64,000 nt of DNA from Bdellovibrio reynosensis (GTDB taxonomy: Bacteria > Bdellovibrionota > Bdellovibrionia > Bdellovibrionales > Bdellovibrionaceae). Positions within the stretch are counted from its first letter, which is position 1. Each line of letters opens with the position of its first letter. The notes beneath the pieces are model-generated. The model searched no databases. It was given only the letters and a program-made list of their open reading frames with translations, and had not been told where the DNA came from. Below, one piece after another: positions 8,288-16,276 of this stretch. The stretch covers positions 3,224,001 to 3,288,000 of the forward strand of contig NZ_CP093442.1 of the NCBI RefSeq assembly GCF_022814725.1. Reading direction: 5' to 3'. Position numbers and translations under genes: made by a program.

Positions 8288-9358
8288 ATGAGTAAAAAAA
8301 CTATCGTGATCGCAGGGGGTGGTACCGGCGGTCATATTTATCCTGGGATCGCAATTGCCCGGGCTATTCAAAAATTAGATCCCAGTGTCGAAATTCATTT
8401 CGTCGGCACTTCGCAAGGTTTAGAAACCAAGATCATTCCTCGCGAAGGTTTCCCTTTGCATTTGATTGAATCTGGTAAGTTGAATGTTCGCAGTCCTTGG
8501 CAAAAGCTAAAAACCCTTTTGAAAATTCCTTGGGGTTTTTGGCAATCGATTCGCTTATTAGGTCAGTTAAAGCCTTTGTATGTTATTGGTGTTGGCGGTT
8601 ATGCGTCGGGTCCATTTGTGTTAGCTGCCAGCATGATTGGTTTTAATACTGCAATCTGGGAACCCAATGCAATGCCAGGAATGGCCAATCGCCTGTTATC
8701 AAGATTTGTTGATAAATGTTTCGTCGTTTTTAACGAAGCAAAAAACTATTTAAAAAGCGACGACATTTTGCAAACCGGAATGCCGGTTCGTGAAGAAATA
8801 GAAAATGGCCAACGCGATGAAACCCGCGATTCAAAATTCCATTTGTTGTCTTTCGGTGGCAGCCAAGGTTCACGAGTTATCAATTATTGTCTTAGCGACG
8901 CCATCTTAAGGGGCGGAGAGTGGACTCAAGATCTCTCTGTTGTTCATCAGTTAGGACAATGGGACTTCGCCACGGTATCAAAAAAATATGACAACGCCCC
9001 TTGCGAAGTTCATCCCCATGAATTTATTTTTGATATGCCCAAATATTATGGATGGGCTGACATCATTGTTAGCCGTGGTGGCGCAAGCACCATTGCAGAG
9101 GCGGCCGCATTCGGAATTATCCCTATTATCGTACCTTTGCCAGCAGCCGACGATCATCAGCAAAAAAATGCTGAAAGTCTTGTCGCTAAAAATGCGGGGC
9201 GTATGATCTTGCAGAAAGATTTGACTCCAGATAGGTTGATTTCTGAGATTCAAGTGTTGCGCCATGATCAAGCATTGCGCGAGCAAATGGCGCAAAATAT
9301 TAAAAAGTTTTATATTCCTCAAGCAGCGACTACAATCGCAAAGGAAATCTTGCAATGA
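8288..9358 (+). CDS. murG: Lipid II synthase MurG
   Basis: Peripheral inner-membrane glycosyltransferase that adds GlcNAc to lipid I to make lipid II. It is a GT-B fold with the N-terminal GGGTGGHIYPG loop at residues 10-20, the VGVGGYASGP motif, LSFGGSQGSR, and the C-terminal UDP-GlcNAc site with SRGGASTIAEAAAFG and PLPAADDHQQKNA. The 356-residue length is normal. It follows ftsW by six bases, and its last four bases overlap the murC start (ATGA), so the three genes form one unit. Confidence 0.97.
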   Translation: MSKKTIVIAGGGTGGHIYPGIAIARAIQKLDPSVEIHFVGTSQGLETKIIPREGFPLHLIESGKLNVRSPWQKLKTLLKIPWGFWQSIRLLGQLKPLYVIGVGGYASGPFVLAASMIGFNTAIWEPNAMPGMANRLLSRFVDKCFVVFNEAKNYLKSDDILQTGMPVREEIENGQRDETRDSKFHLLSFGGSQGSRVINYCLSDAILRGGEWTQDLSVVHQLGQWDFATVSKKYDNAPCEVHPHEFIFDMPKYYGWADIIVSRGGASTIAEAAAFGIIPIIVPLPAADDHQQKNAESLVAKNAGRMILQKDLTPDRLISEIQVLRHDQALREQMAQNIKKFYIPQAATTIAKEILQ

Positions 9359-10716
9359 AGCTTCAGCACGCCAAATTTCATTTTGTAGGTGTCGGCGGAA
9401 TCGGTATGTGCGGACTTGCAGAGTTATTGCATAATATCGGAGCTAAAGTTACCGGCAGTGACATTGCCGATAATGCCAATACGGAACGTCTTAAAGAAAT
9501 GGGCATCAAGGTTTTTAAAGGGCACGCTGCTTCCAATGTAGGGGACGCTGACGTTGTCGTTTATTCCAGCGCCATTCAATACGGGAATCCAGAAATTTCA
9601 GAGGCTCGCGCTCACCAAATTCCATTGATTCCTCGCGCGGAAGCTTTAGCTGAAATCATGCGTTTAAAACGCGGTATCGCTGTAGCGGGAACCCACGGTA
9701 AAACGACGACGACTTCAATGACGTCAGCGATCTTCTTAGAAGCGAACCTTAGCCCTACAATCGTGGTGGGTGGTCGCTTTGAATTGATCAAATCAACAGC
9801 GATGCTGGGTAATGGTGATTGGTTGGTGGCTGAAGCAGATGAATCAGATGGAAGCTTCCATAAGCTTTCTCCTGAAATCGCGATCATCACGAATATCGAT
9901 TCTGATCACTTGGATCACTTTAAAACTTTTGAAAACTTGCAAAAGAACTTCTATGACTTTGCTTTGAAAGTCCCGTTCTATGGCAAAGTAATAGCATGTG
10001 GTGATGATCCCATTATCCGCTCTATCTTTGATAATTTCCAAAAGCACATCTTGTTCTATGGCTTTGGTGAAAAAAACGATCTGATTTTAAGTGGCGAAAA
10101 CGGCCAATATAAATTGCATCGCAATGACCTGCTATTAGGAACAAAGCACCTGGTGGGTGAATTTAAATTAAATGTTCCAGGTCGTCATAATGCTTTAAAT
10201 GCAGTGGCTGCGATCTGCGCGGGTATGGCAGCGGGTATTCCGTTTGCGACTTGTGCTAAGGGCTTACAAAGATTTGAAGGTGTTGACCGTCGCTTCCACT
10301 TTAAAGGTGAAAAACGCGGCATTAAAGTTTACGACGATTACGGACATCATCCGACGGAAGTGCGTGCCGTCTTGCAAGCCTTCCGTGAAAAATATCCGGA
10401 TCAACGTTTGGTTGTATTCTTCCAGCCACATCGTTACACAAGAACGCAACATTGCTGGCATGACTTTACGACGGCATTTATGGAAGCGGACGAAGTTTTA
10501 CTAACTGATATTTATCCAGCGGGTGAAGCGCCAATTCCAGGTGTGAACAGCGAAAAGCTTGCGCAAGAAATGAAGCATGAACATGCACAGTATTTCTTAC
10601 GCGACGATAAAGCGACGCAAAAAGTTTTGGGCATTTTAAAAGAAGGCGACGTGTTTGTGACCCTGGGGGCCGGGGATGGCTGGAAACTAGGATTGGATGT
10701 TTTGAATCATCTTTAG
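9355..10716 (+). CDS. murC: UDP-N-acetylmuramate--L-alanine ligase MurC
   Basis: Adds L-alanine to UDP-MurNAc, the first peptide-stem step. It shows an N-terminal GVGGIGMCGLAEL nucleotide-binding loop (12-24), the P-loop GTHGKTT at 112-118, AEADESDGSF, TNIDSDHLDHF, and the MurC-typical DDYGHHPTE motif. It has 453 residues. It overlaps murG by four bases. In many dcw clusters murB and ddl follow; here a bidirectional terminator and an opposite-strand surface-protein gene follow instead. Confidence 0.97.
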   Translation: MKLQHAKFHFVGVGGIGMCGLAELLHNIGAKVTGSDIADNANTERLKEMGIKVFKGHAASNVGDADVVVYSSAIQYGNPEISEARAHQIPLIPRAEALAEIMRLKRGIAVAGTHGKTTTTSMTSAIFLEANLSPTIVVGGRFELIKSTAMLGNGDWLVAEADESDGSFHKLSPEIAIITNIDSDHLDHFKTFENLQKNFYDFALKVPFYGKVIACGDDPIIRSIFDNFQKHILFYGFGEKNDLILSGENGQYKLHRNDLLLGTKHLVGEFKLNVPGRHNALNAVAAICAGMAAGIPFATCAKGLQRFEGVDRRFHFKGEKRGIKVYDDYGHHPTEVRAVLQAFREKYPDQRLVVFFQPHRYTRTQHCWHDFTTAFMEADEVLLTDIYPAGEAPIPGVNSEKLAQEMKHEHAQYFLRDDKATQKVLGILKEGDVFVTLGAGDGWKLGLDVLNHL

Positions 10717-10737
10717 TCAAAAATAAGAGCGAAAATG

Positions 10738-10764
10738 AAAAAGGGACGGTAACGTCCCTTTTTT
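10738..10764. terminator. Bidirectional terminator between murC and the fibre gene
   Basis: Perfect stem of 11 bp (aaaaagggacg/cgtcccttttt) with a four-base loop, flanked by A and T runs on either side. It lies between two convergent genes and touches the stop codon of the minus-strand gene. Confidence 0.85.
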
Positions 10765-13202
10765 TATTGGCAGAATGGTGCCGACCGATCCTGTTTGCAT
10801 AGATATTCAGTGAGGGTTCTTTGTTTATCGGTTAAGTCCTGATTTTGTTTTTTAAGCGCTGCGATTTCTTTTTTCATAATCGCGACTTCCGCGTTTTGAT
10901 GTTTTAATGACTTCCAAATTTCTTTTATAGATTCCGTTATCAATGGAATAAACGAAAAGTAACCAACTTGTTTATATTGGGTCTGTTCATCTTCGTGAAC
11001 AGCTTCCGGCAGAATTTTTTCAACTTCCTGAGCGATGTATCCTGTGTGGCGAGAACCATCACCGTTGATCCACTCATAAGTTTTTGCATTTAATTTTTCA
11101 ATGACACCCAAAGCTTCAGGTCCGCTGATGGCTGCAATATTTCTTTTTAAGCGCCCGTCTGAAGAACATGCAAAGCCACCATTGTTCGGAACAACCGTGC
11201 AGGATTGGGCCCCTGAATTATAGAAGCGGGCGACAGTAGCTGTTCCACTCATGTAAGTCGCATTGGTGTTTCCGAAGGTGGTAGAACCGTCCGCTTTTGC
11301 ATCGATAATTGTAAATTGCGTACCTGCCGTAGATGATCCCACAATTCTAAAGCCAACACCTTTGTTTGCATTTCCGTCGAAGCTGGCATCGGTCCAACCC
11401 ATGGCCTTTGCACCTTCATAGTTATTACCTGATGAGTTTGCCGTGTTAAAGGAAATCGTTCCAATAGGGTTGTTTCCTCCCACCACGGTTTTTGCAGTAT
11501 CAGTGCCCCCATAGGTGGCCATGCTAAGAGTCGCTCCTCCGCTTGTATAGGTTCCACGATAGTGATTGATATTTACATAGGTGCCCTGGTTGCTGCTGTC
11601 TCCAGCTTGATTATAGTTAGAGAAAAACGCGGGATAAGGGCGATTGGTTCTGCTAACAAATAAATCTAATTCAAATATCGCAAGTCCGTTATAGGGATTT
11701 AAATAAAGTAAATCCTTCCATGCCCCATTTCTTTTTGATGAAAAACCGATGGCCGTGTCTTCAGAACCTTGCGTGGATGATCCACCCGAAGAAAAGTAAG
11801 TGTAAAAATCTGCCATCCCAAAGGTCCCGGCAGAGTTTCTTAAAATAAATTCTCCACCGTCAGCGAACATGTCGCCTCTAACAAAGAAATCGCCATCACC
11901 TTCAAGTAATGCGCTATCTTGATTGTTCGCTCTTAAATAGAGCACTCCGTTTGCGGTGTTGTTTCCCAATTTGGCAGTAGCGCCGAAGTCCGTTTGACCA
12001 CCGTTAATGAAGGCCACGGGACTGATATCGGCAGAGGCGATGGTTCTATAAGAGGCAGCACCGTTGCTTCCATTCGGTGCAGCAAGAAATGTATTGGCTG
12101 TTCTTGATACAGAGTTGGTAACTTGTGAATCACTGATGGCGACACTAGCGCAGGCATAAGTATCGGTGATTGAAGTGTAGACTAGAGTTGTGTTGGCAGC
12201 ACAAGCAGATCCCGTAAATTGCTGGGCACCGCTTGAGGTTTTTAGGTCTGCAATGTTGAAATACCCTGGTGTCCATTCAGTACTGAATTTTAAAACATGA
12301 CCCGAAGACGGGGTTGCTGAATTAACAGCCTGTCCTTGAATTTTTAAAACTTTGAAAGCCCCTAAATCAGTCACGCTAAGATCGCCTGAAACAGCGCGAG
12401 CCGTAGCGACGTTAGAAGAATTACCGACGTAAATATTCGCCGAACTTAAGGCAGTACTTTGTTTGTTGTTGAATGTTGTCCAGTCAGTGCTTGTTAAGTA
12501 ACCATTCTGTGCATTTGTAGCTGCTGGTATCGATAATGTGCCTGACGAAATTGCTAACGGGGCATTCACGCCAGTGACAGCTCCGCCGCCGCCAGCTGGG
12601 GTAGCGCACGACAGGTTTGTTCCATCATAGGTTATAAAATCATTGGCATTACACGCAGCCATTCCATTTTTTAAAAAGAAATCGGCCGGCGAATAAGAGC
12701 CCAGTTTTTCTGAAGTGGAAGAATACGCAGCAAAAGGGACCGAACGAATTTCCATGTCAGGAGAAATTGTATTCCAAGAATTACCATCAAAGAATTGAAC
12801 CTTTAAAAAACGTTTTTCACCGGAAGTAGGCTGATAACAAGTAGCACTAGCCTGGCCTTTGCAATAAAAAGATCGGCTGTTATTAAAAGCATCCGCAAGT
12901 TTAAATCCGCCAGCATAAAGAGCCGTCGTGTCGGCAGCAATGGGGTATTGGACTGTTCCTGAGCCAATTGAGACATCGAAGATTCCATTTGATCCAGTAA
13001 GATCAACAGTGGCAGAAAGCTCTTCGTAAATGATCTTTCCAGTTGCATCCTTGATTGAAAATCGAAACTGAGTGGAAGCATATTCCAAAGGGGTACCATC
13101 AGATTTCAAGATGCGACCTTGATAAGTTAAAAAACTTGGCGAGGCGCCTGCTATTGACAAAAACAGAACAAAAACGATTCCAACCAAACCAGCTCTGCAC
13201 AT
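10764..13202 (-). CDS. Secreted tail-fibre-like surface protein with C-terminal S74 chaperone domain (MAT-like)
   Basis: An 812-residue exported protein. A signal peptide covers about residues 1-20 (hydrophobic GLVGIVFVLFLSIAG, then ASP). An N-terminal head follows (LTYQGRILKSDGTPLEY...), then a long Ser/Thr/Asn/Gly-rich shaft with a recognisable repeat (GDLSVTDLGAFKVLKIQGQ... SGHVLKF... W). From about residue 680 comes SDGRLKRNI, the start of a peptidase-S74-type intramolecular chaperone, with GYIAQEVEKILPEAV, and finally a short coiled coil (775-805). This plan matches the mosaic adhesive trimer fibres described in Bdellovibrio, which trimerise like phage tail fibres and recognise prey. A ggag six bases before ATG supports the start. 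It interrupts the dcw cluster on the opposite strand. Ligand unknown. Confidence 0.8.
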   Translation of the reverse strand: MCRAGLVGIVFVLFLSIAGASPSFLTYQGRILKSDGTPLEYASTQFRFSIKDATGKIIYEELSATVDLTGSNGIFDVSIGSGTVQYPIAADTTALYAGGFKLADAFNNSRSFYCKGQASATCYQPTSGEKRFLKVQFFDGNSWNTISPDMEIRSVPFAAYSSTSEKLGSYSPADFFLKNGMAACNANDFITYDGTNLSCATPAGGGGAVTGVNAPLAISSGTLSIPAATNAQNGYLTSTDWTTFNNKQSTALSSANIYVGNSSNVATARAVSGDLSVTDLGAFKVLKIQGQAVNSATPSSGHVLKFSTEWTPGYFNIADLKTSSGAQQFTGSACAANTTLVYTSITDTYACASVAISDSQVTNSVSRTANTFLAAPNGSNGAASYRTIASADISPVAFINGGQTDFGATAKLGNNTANGVLYLRANNQDSALLEGDGDFFVRGDMFADGGEFILRNSAGTFGMADFYTYFSSGGSSTQGSEDTAIGFSSKRNGAWKDLLYLNPYNGLAIFELDLFVSRTNRPYPAFFSNYNQAGDSSNQGTYVNINHYRGTYTSGGATLSMATYGGTDTAKTVVGGNNPIGTISFNTANSSGNNYEGAKAMGWTDASFDGNANKGVGFRIVGSSTAGTQFTIIDAKADGSTTFGNTNATYMSGTATVARFYNSGAQSCTVVPNNGGFACSSDGRLKRNIAAISGPEALGVIEKLNAKTYEWINGDGSRHTGYIAQEVEKILPEAVHEDEQTQYKQVGYFSFIPLITESIKEIWKSLKHQNAEVAIMKKEIAALKKQNQDLTDKQRTLTEYLCKQDRSAPFCQ

Positions 13203-13312
13203 ACGTACTCCAGGTATTGGTTAACTAACGGTAAAATTGATCTTAGTTTGTATACAGAATCTTGTTGATGAATGTTTTGTAATAGGCAAGGCGTACTACT
13301 ATGAGATTTTTT

Positions 13313-13357
13313 AAAAAAAGCCTTTGAGGAAAGGGGAATCGAACTGATTCCCCTTTT
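13313..13357. terminator. Hairpins downstream of the small exported-protein gene
   Basis: A perfect 10-bp stem aaggggaatc/gattcccctt with loop gaact (13331-13355) is followed by T on the plus strand. On the minus strand a second short stem (cctttcctcaaagg) followed by a run of T could stop transcripts of the gene ending at 13361. Confidence 0.6.
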
Positions 13358-13360
13358 TTA

Positions 13361-13744
13361 TTATTCCACTACTTTTACTAAGTTAGAGCAAAGAACTCTC
13401 TTAGTGTTTAAGAAAGCCTTAGAAGTGTAGGAAGCGCGAACCGTCTTACCTTCTTCGCGGGTTATAGAAAGGCGAGCGCTCACGTGGCCATCGCTGCCTT
13501 TAAGAACGATAGGGCTTACATTCTGAGCAAAAGCATCTTGGATATCCAATGGATCTACTGAGAAACCAAAACCGTCGCGTTCAAATGAAAAGCTAATGTT
13601 GTTGTTTGCAAGGTCAAACACCACTGAACACTCAGCGCCTTTTTGAGTGGTTCCTTTATAAGTAATTTTTTTGAAATGATAGCTGGTAGCAAATGCATTC
13701 GCCGTTAGCAGGGTTGTTGCTAACATTAAGATCGTTTTTTTCAT
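13361..13744 (-). CDS. Small exported protein of unknown function
   Basis: The 127-residue product begins MKKTILMLATTLLTANAFA, a clear Sec signal peptide with a likely cut after AFA. The open frame runs further upstream to 13843, but ATG 13744 is chosen because AGGAG lies about seven bases before it and the signal peptide starts there. The mature part of about 108 residues is predicted periplasmic or secreted, with alternating beta-type patterns (YHFKKITYKG, ECSVVFDLANNNISFSFERDGFGF) and two Cys (one in AECSVV, one in VLCSNL) that could form a disulfide. No family was recognised. It sits on the opposite strand between murC and ftsQ. Confidence 0.75.
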   Translation of the reverse strand: MKKTILMLATTLLTANAFATSYHFKKITYKGTTQKGAECSVVFDLANNNISFSFERDGFGFSVDPLDIQDAFAQNVSPIVLKGSDGHVSARLSITREEGKTVRASYTSKAFLNTKRVLCSNLVKVVE

Positions 13745-13976
13745 AGGACGCTCCTGTATAGTTTTTAGACGAGTAACAATTGTGGGCGGCACTTCAGCCG
13801 CTCCGAAGTAACTCATTCGTTTAAAATGTCTCCGAGGAGGCATTCATCACTTTCTATGCCAGATAACTCCGAAAATGGCCGAACGGCCTATGCCTAGGTC
13901 GGGTTGTTGAAAAGTCGTACTCTCTTTTGGTCCTTATTGCTAATCTCAAAGTGACGACAGCAAAGGATTTGCGCGG

Positions 13977-14723
13977 ATGAAGAAGCTCGTTTTACAACTC
14001 ATCTTTGGATTTATCATTTTACCTGGGACCCTTGCTGGCACTCTTTACTATTTAAATAAAAATGGTTTCTTTAATATCTCTAAGATCGAAGTGGTTTTAG
14101 AAAATCCCACGCCAGGCCAAGAGCAATTCTTAAAGCCGAAGGTGGATGAAGTTGAAGAAGGTTTAAAAAAATACAAAGGTCTATCTTTGTGGAACATTAA
14201 ACTTAAAAAAATCTCTCGAGAAATCTCAGCGAATAACTGGGTGGACGGTTTAAATATCAAACGCAGTTGGCCTTCAACGCTGCAAGTGCGCTTGCGCCCT
14301 CACGAGGTAAAACTTCTGTTTCTAACAAAGACTGGAAAACTTGTTCCTATTATAAAAGACGGAAGCTTTTTAAATCCTGTTGATGCAAAACAAGCTCCAG
14401 ATGTTGCTTTGCTTGAAGGAGAAACTTTCGTTAAAAAATCCGCGCTTAGAAAAAAAGCTGTGGATGTGATTGAACAAATTCCTGCTGAAGGATCGTTCAG
14501 TAAAAAAACAATTTCTGAAATTCGTCACGACAACAAAGAAGGTTTTTGGATGACTCTGATTAAGTCAGGCATTCAAGTGAAAATGGGTGAAGATCAAGTG
14601 GCACTAAAGGCTGCACGAGTTTCACAAGTTGTCGACTATCTTGATTCCCGCCAATTTGACGCGCGCGTCATAGACGCGAATCTGTCAAAGAAAGTCCTTG
14701 TCAGGTTGCGTAAGGATCCCTAA
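13977..14723 (+). CDS. ftsQ: Cell division protein FtsQ
   Basis: Bitopic inner-membrane divisome protein that links FtsB/L and the septal synthases. Features are a short cytoplasmic start (MKK), one transmembrane segment (about residues 4-26, LVLQLIFGFIILPGTLAGTLYYL), and then a POTRA domain beginning FFNISKIEVVLENP with GLSLWNIKLKKISREISANNWV. The family-typical IKRSWPSTLQVRLRPHEV (about 99-116) follows, and then the FtsQ beta domain. Its 248 residues are near the usual size. Identification rests on this topology plus its position before ftsA and ftsZ, because FtsQ sequences diverge strongly. An aaagga lies upstream of the ATG. Confidence 0.88.
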   Translation: MKKLVLQLIFGFIILPGTLAGTLYYLNKNGFFNISKIEVVLENPTPGQEQFLKPKVDEVEEGLKKYKGLSLWNIKLKKISREISANNWVDGLNIKRSWPSTLQVRLRPHEVKLLFLTKTGKLVPIIKDGSFLNPVDAKQAPDVALLEGETFVKKSALRKKAVDVIEQIPAEGSFSKKTISEIRHDNKEGFWMTLIKSGIQVKMGEDQVALKAARVSQVVDYLDSRQFDARVIDANLSKKVLVRLRKDP

Positions 14724-14742
14724 GCTTAAGTCTGGAGGACAG

Positions 14743-14793
14743 ATCAAAGTCGGGTCGAGCCGCCTTTGATAGCTCTTAAAATGATTTTAAGAG
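14743..14793 (+). repeat. Two short hairpins at the start of the ftsQ-ftsA gap
   Basis: Stem atcaaag (14743-14749) pairs with ctttgat (14764-14770) around a GC-rich loop. Three bases later, ctcttaaaa (14773-14781) pairs perfectly with ttttaagag (14785-14793) around tga. Neither is followed by a T run, so they are not classical terminators. Confidence 0.65.
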
Positions 14794-14808
14794 GTCCTCA
14801 ACTTACTA

Positions 14809-14934
14809 AAGGTAAGTCAAAAAGTATCAGCCGCAAGGCGGAGGTGAGTCCCCGCAGCGGAGGTGTGGCAGCGCCACATCGGAGCGAGGAGACCCGCCGA
14901 CAACGCAGTCGGATGATGCTTTTTCACTTACCTT
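14809..14934 (+). other. Large multibranched inverted-repeat element between ftsQ and ftsA
   Basis: Arms 14809-14829 and 14914-14934 form a 21-position stem with one C-C mismatch and one G-U pair. The enclosed 84 bases are GC-rich, unlike the flanks. They fold by eye into several hairpins: gcc-gcaa-ggc (14830-14839, a GNRA loop), ccg-cag-cgg (14852-14860), tgtggc-agc-gccaca (14864-14878) and ccgac-aacgca-gtcgg (14897-14912). It ends 24 bases before the ftsA ATG. It could be a structured leader RNA for ftsA-ftsZ or a dispersed extragenic repeat; the sequence alone does not decide. Confidence 0.75.
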
Positions 14935-14958
14935 ACAGGCATCCGCGAGGACTTAAGG

Positions 14959-16212
14959 ATGAGTACATCAAACAGACCGAAAGTACCGGTATTGGCTGGA
15001 TTGGACATTGGTTCCACTAAAGTTTCGTTCGTAATCGGAACAGTCAATCCCGACGGTAAATTAGAAGTGGCAGGAGTAGGCACAGCTCCAAACACCGGCA
15101 TTCGCCAAGGTGTTGTCGTTAATATTGAAGCCACAACTGAATCCATCAAAAAAGCTAAAGAAGAAGCAGAATTAATGTCAGGCTATTCCATCTCTGAAGT
15201 ATGGGTTGGAGTTGCTGGTACACATATCTCTTCATTTGATTCCAAAGGCATGGTTGCAATTAAAAATCGCGAAGTCACAGCTTCAGAAATTGAGCGCGTG
15301 ATTGAAGCAGCTAAAGCTGTCGCTGTTCCTGCGGATCGTACAGTTCTGCACGTTCTTCCAAGAGAATTCAAAGTCGATGGTCAAGACGGCATCACCGATC
15401 CAATCGGAATGTCAGGCATTCGTTTAGAGGCGAATGTGCACATCGTGACTGGCAGCCAAAGTGCTATCAACAATTCAGTTAAATGCGTAGAAAAAGCAGG
15501 CTTGAAAGTAGCGGGCTTGGTTCTTAACCAACTGGCTTCTGCAACAGCGGTTATTTCTAATGACGAAAAAAATCTGGGCGTGAGTGTTGTCGACATGGGT
15601 GGCGGCGCTTGTAACGCTCTTTATTTCGTGAATGGCAGTGTGGCGCACTCTTCAACAATTCCAGTGGGTGGCCAACACTTTACTCATGATGTGGCTGTGG
15701 GTCTTCGTACTCCGCAGTTCGCAGCTGAGGATCTAAAAAAGAAGCATGGTTGTGCCATGGCTTCTATGGTGAATGAAAACGAAACAATCGAAGTCGAAGG
15801 CGTGGGCGGACGTAAGGCGCGCGTGATTCCACGTAAAGATCTTGCGGATGTGATTGAAGCCCGTGCCGAGGAGACTATGAACTTGGTGGCTAATGATCTT
15901 CGCATGAGCGGTCTTATGCCAATGCTTGGCTCAGGCATCGTTCTTACAGGTGGTGCAAGCCAGCTGGATGGTCTTGTCGAAATGGGTGAGTTTATTTTTG
16001 ATATTCCAGTTCGCAGAGGTGCGCCTCGTGAAATTGGTGGCCTGACTGATGTAGTGAAGTCTGGAGAATTCTCTGCAGCGGTCGGTCTCTTGTTACATGC
16101 ATTGGGGCAAAGAAAAGATTTGCATCAAGGCAACCAGCAAGAAGTGAACATTGGCGAATCGCTTGATGGCATCACTAAGAAGATCAAAGATTTTTTTGGA
16201 CAGATTTTTTAA
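14959..16212 (+). CDS. ftsA: Cell division protein FtsA
   Basis: Actin-like ATPase that tethers FtsZ to the inner membrane. The phosphate-1 motif GLDIGSTKVSF is at about residues 14-24. The 1C-domain region follows, then VVDMGGGACNALYF (phosphate 2) and GSGIVLTGGASQLDG (adenosine motif). The C-terminus KKIKDFFGQIF is the short amphipathic membrane-targeting helix expected of FtsA. It has 417 residues, a normal size. A gagg about seven bases before ATG supports the start. It lies 64 bases upstream of ftsZ and downstream of the structured element, so any regulation by that element would affect both genes. Confidence 0.97.
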   Translation: MSTSNRPKVPVLAGLDIGSTKVSFVIGTVNPDGKLEVAGVGTAPNTGIRQGVVVNIEATTESIKKAKEEAELMSGYSISEVWVGVAGTHISSFDSKGMVAIKNREVTASEIERVIEAAKAVAVPADRTVLHVLPREFKVDGQDGITDPIGMSGIRLEANVHIVTGSQSAINNSVKCVEKAGLKVAGLVLNQLASATAVISNDEKNLGVSVVDMGGGACNALYFVNGSVAHSSTIPVGGQHFTHDVAVGLRTPQFAAEDLKKKHGCAMASMVNENETIEVEGVGGRKARVIPRKDLADVIEARAEETMNLVANDLRMSGLMPMLGSGIVLTGGASQLDGLVEMGEFIFDIPVRRGAPREIGGLTDVVKSGEFSAAVGLLLHALGQRKDLHQGNQQEVNIGESLDGITKKIKDFFGQIF

Positions 16213-16276
16213 ATTTATTACGCGAGCGCCGCTGTAATGCAAAATGGCGCACAAACTTTTTTTGGGGGAGAGAAAT

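Noticed and set aside
13745-13843. N-terminal extension of the small exported protein to ATG 13843
   Set aside because: It would bury the signal peptide 33 residues in; the AGGAG site before 13744 decides the shorter start.
14766-15020. 84-residue open frame across the ftsQ-ftsA gap
   Set aside because: It runs through the inverted-repeat element and into ftsA in another frame; composition is that of the hairpins (Arg/Ser-rich), not a protein.
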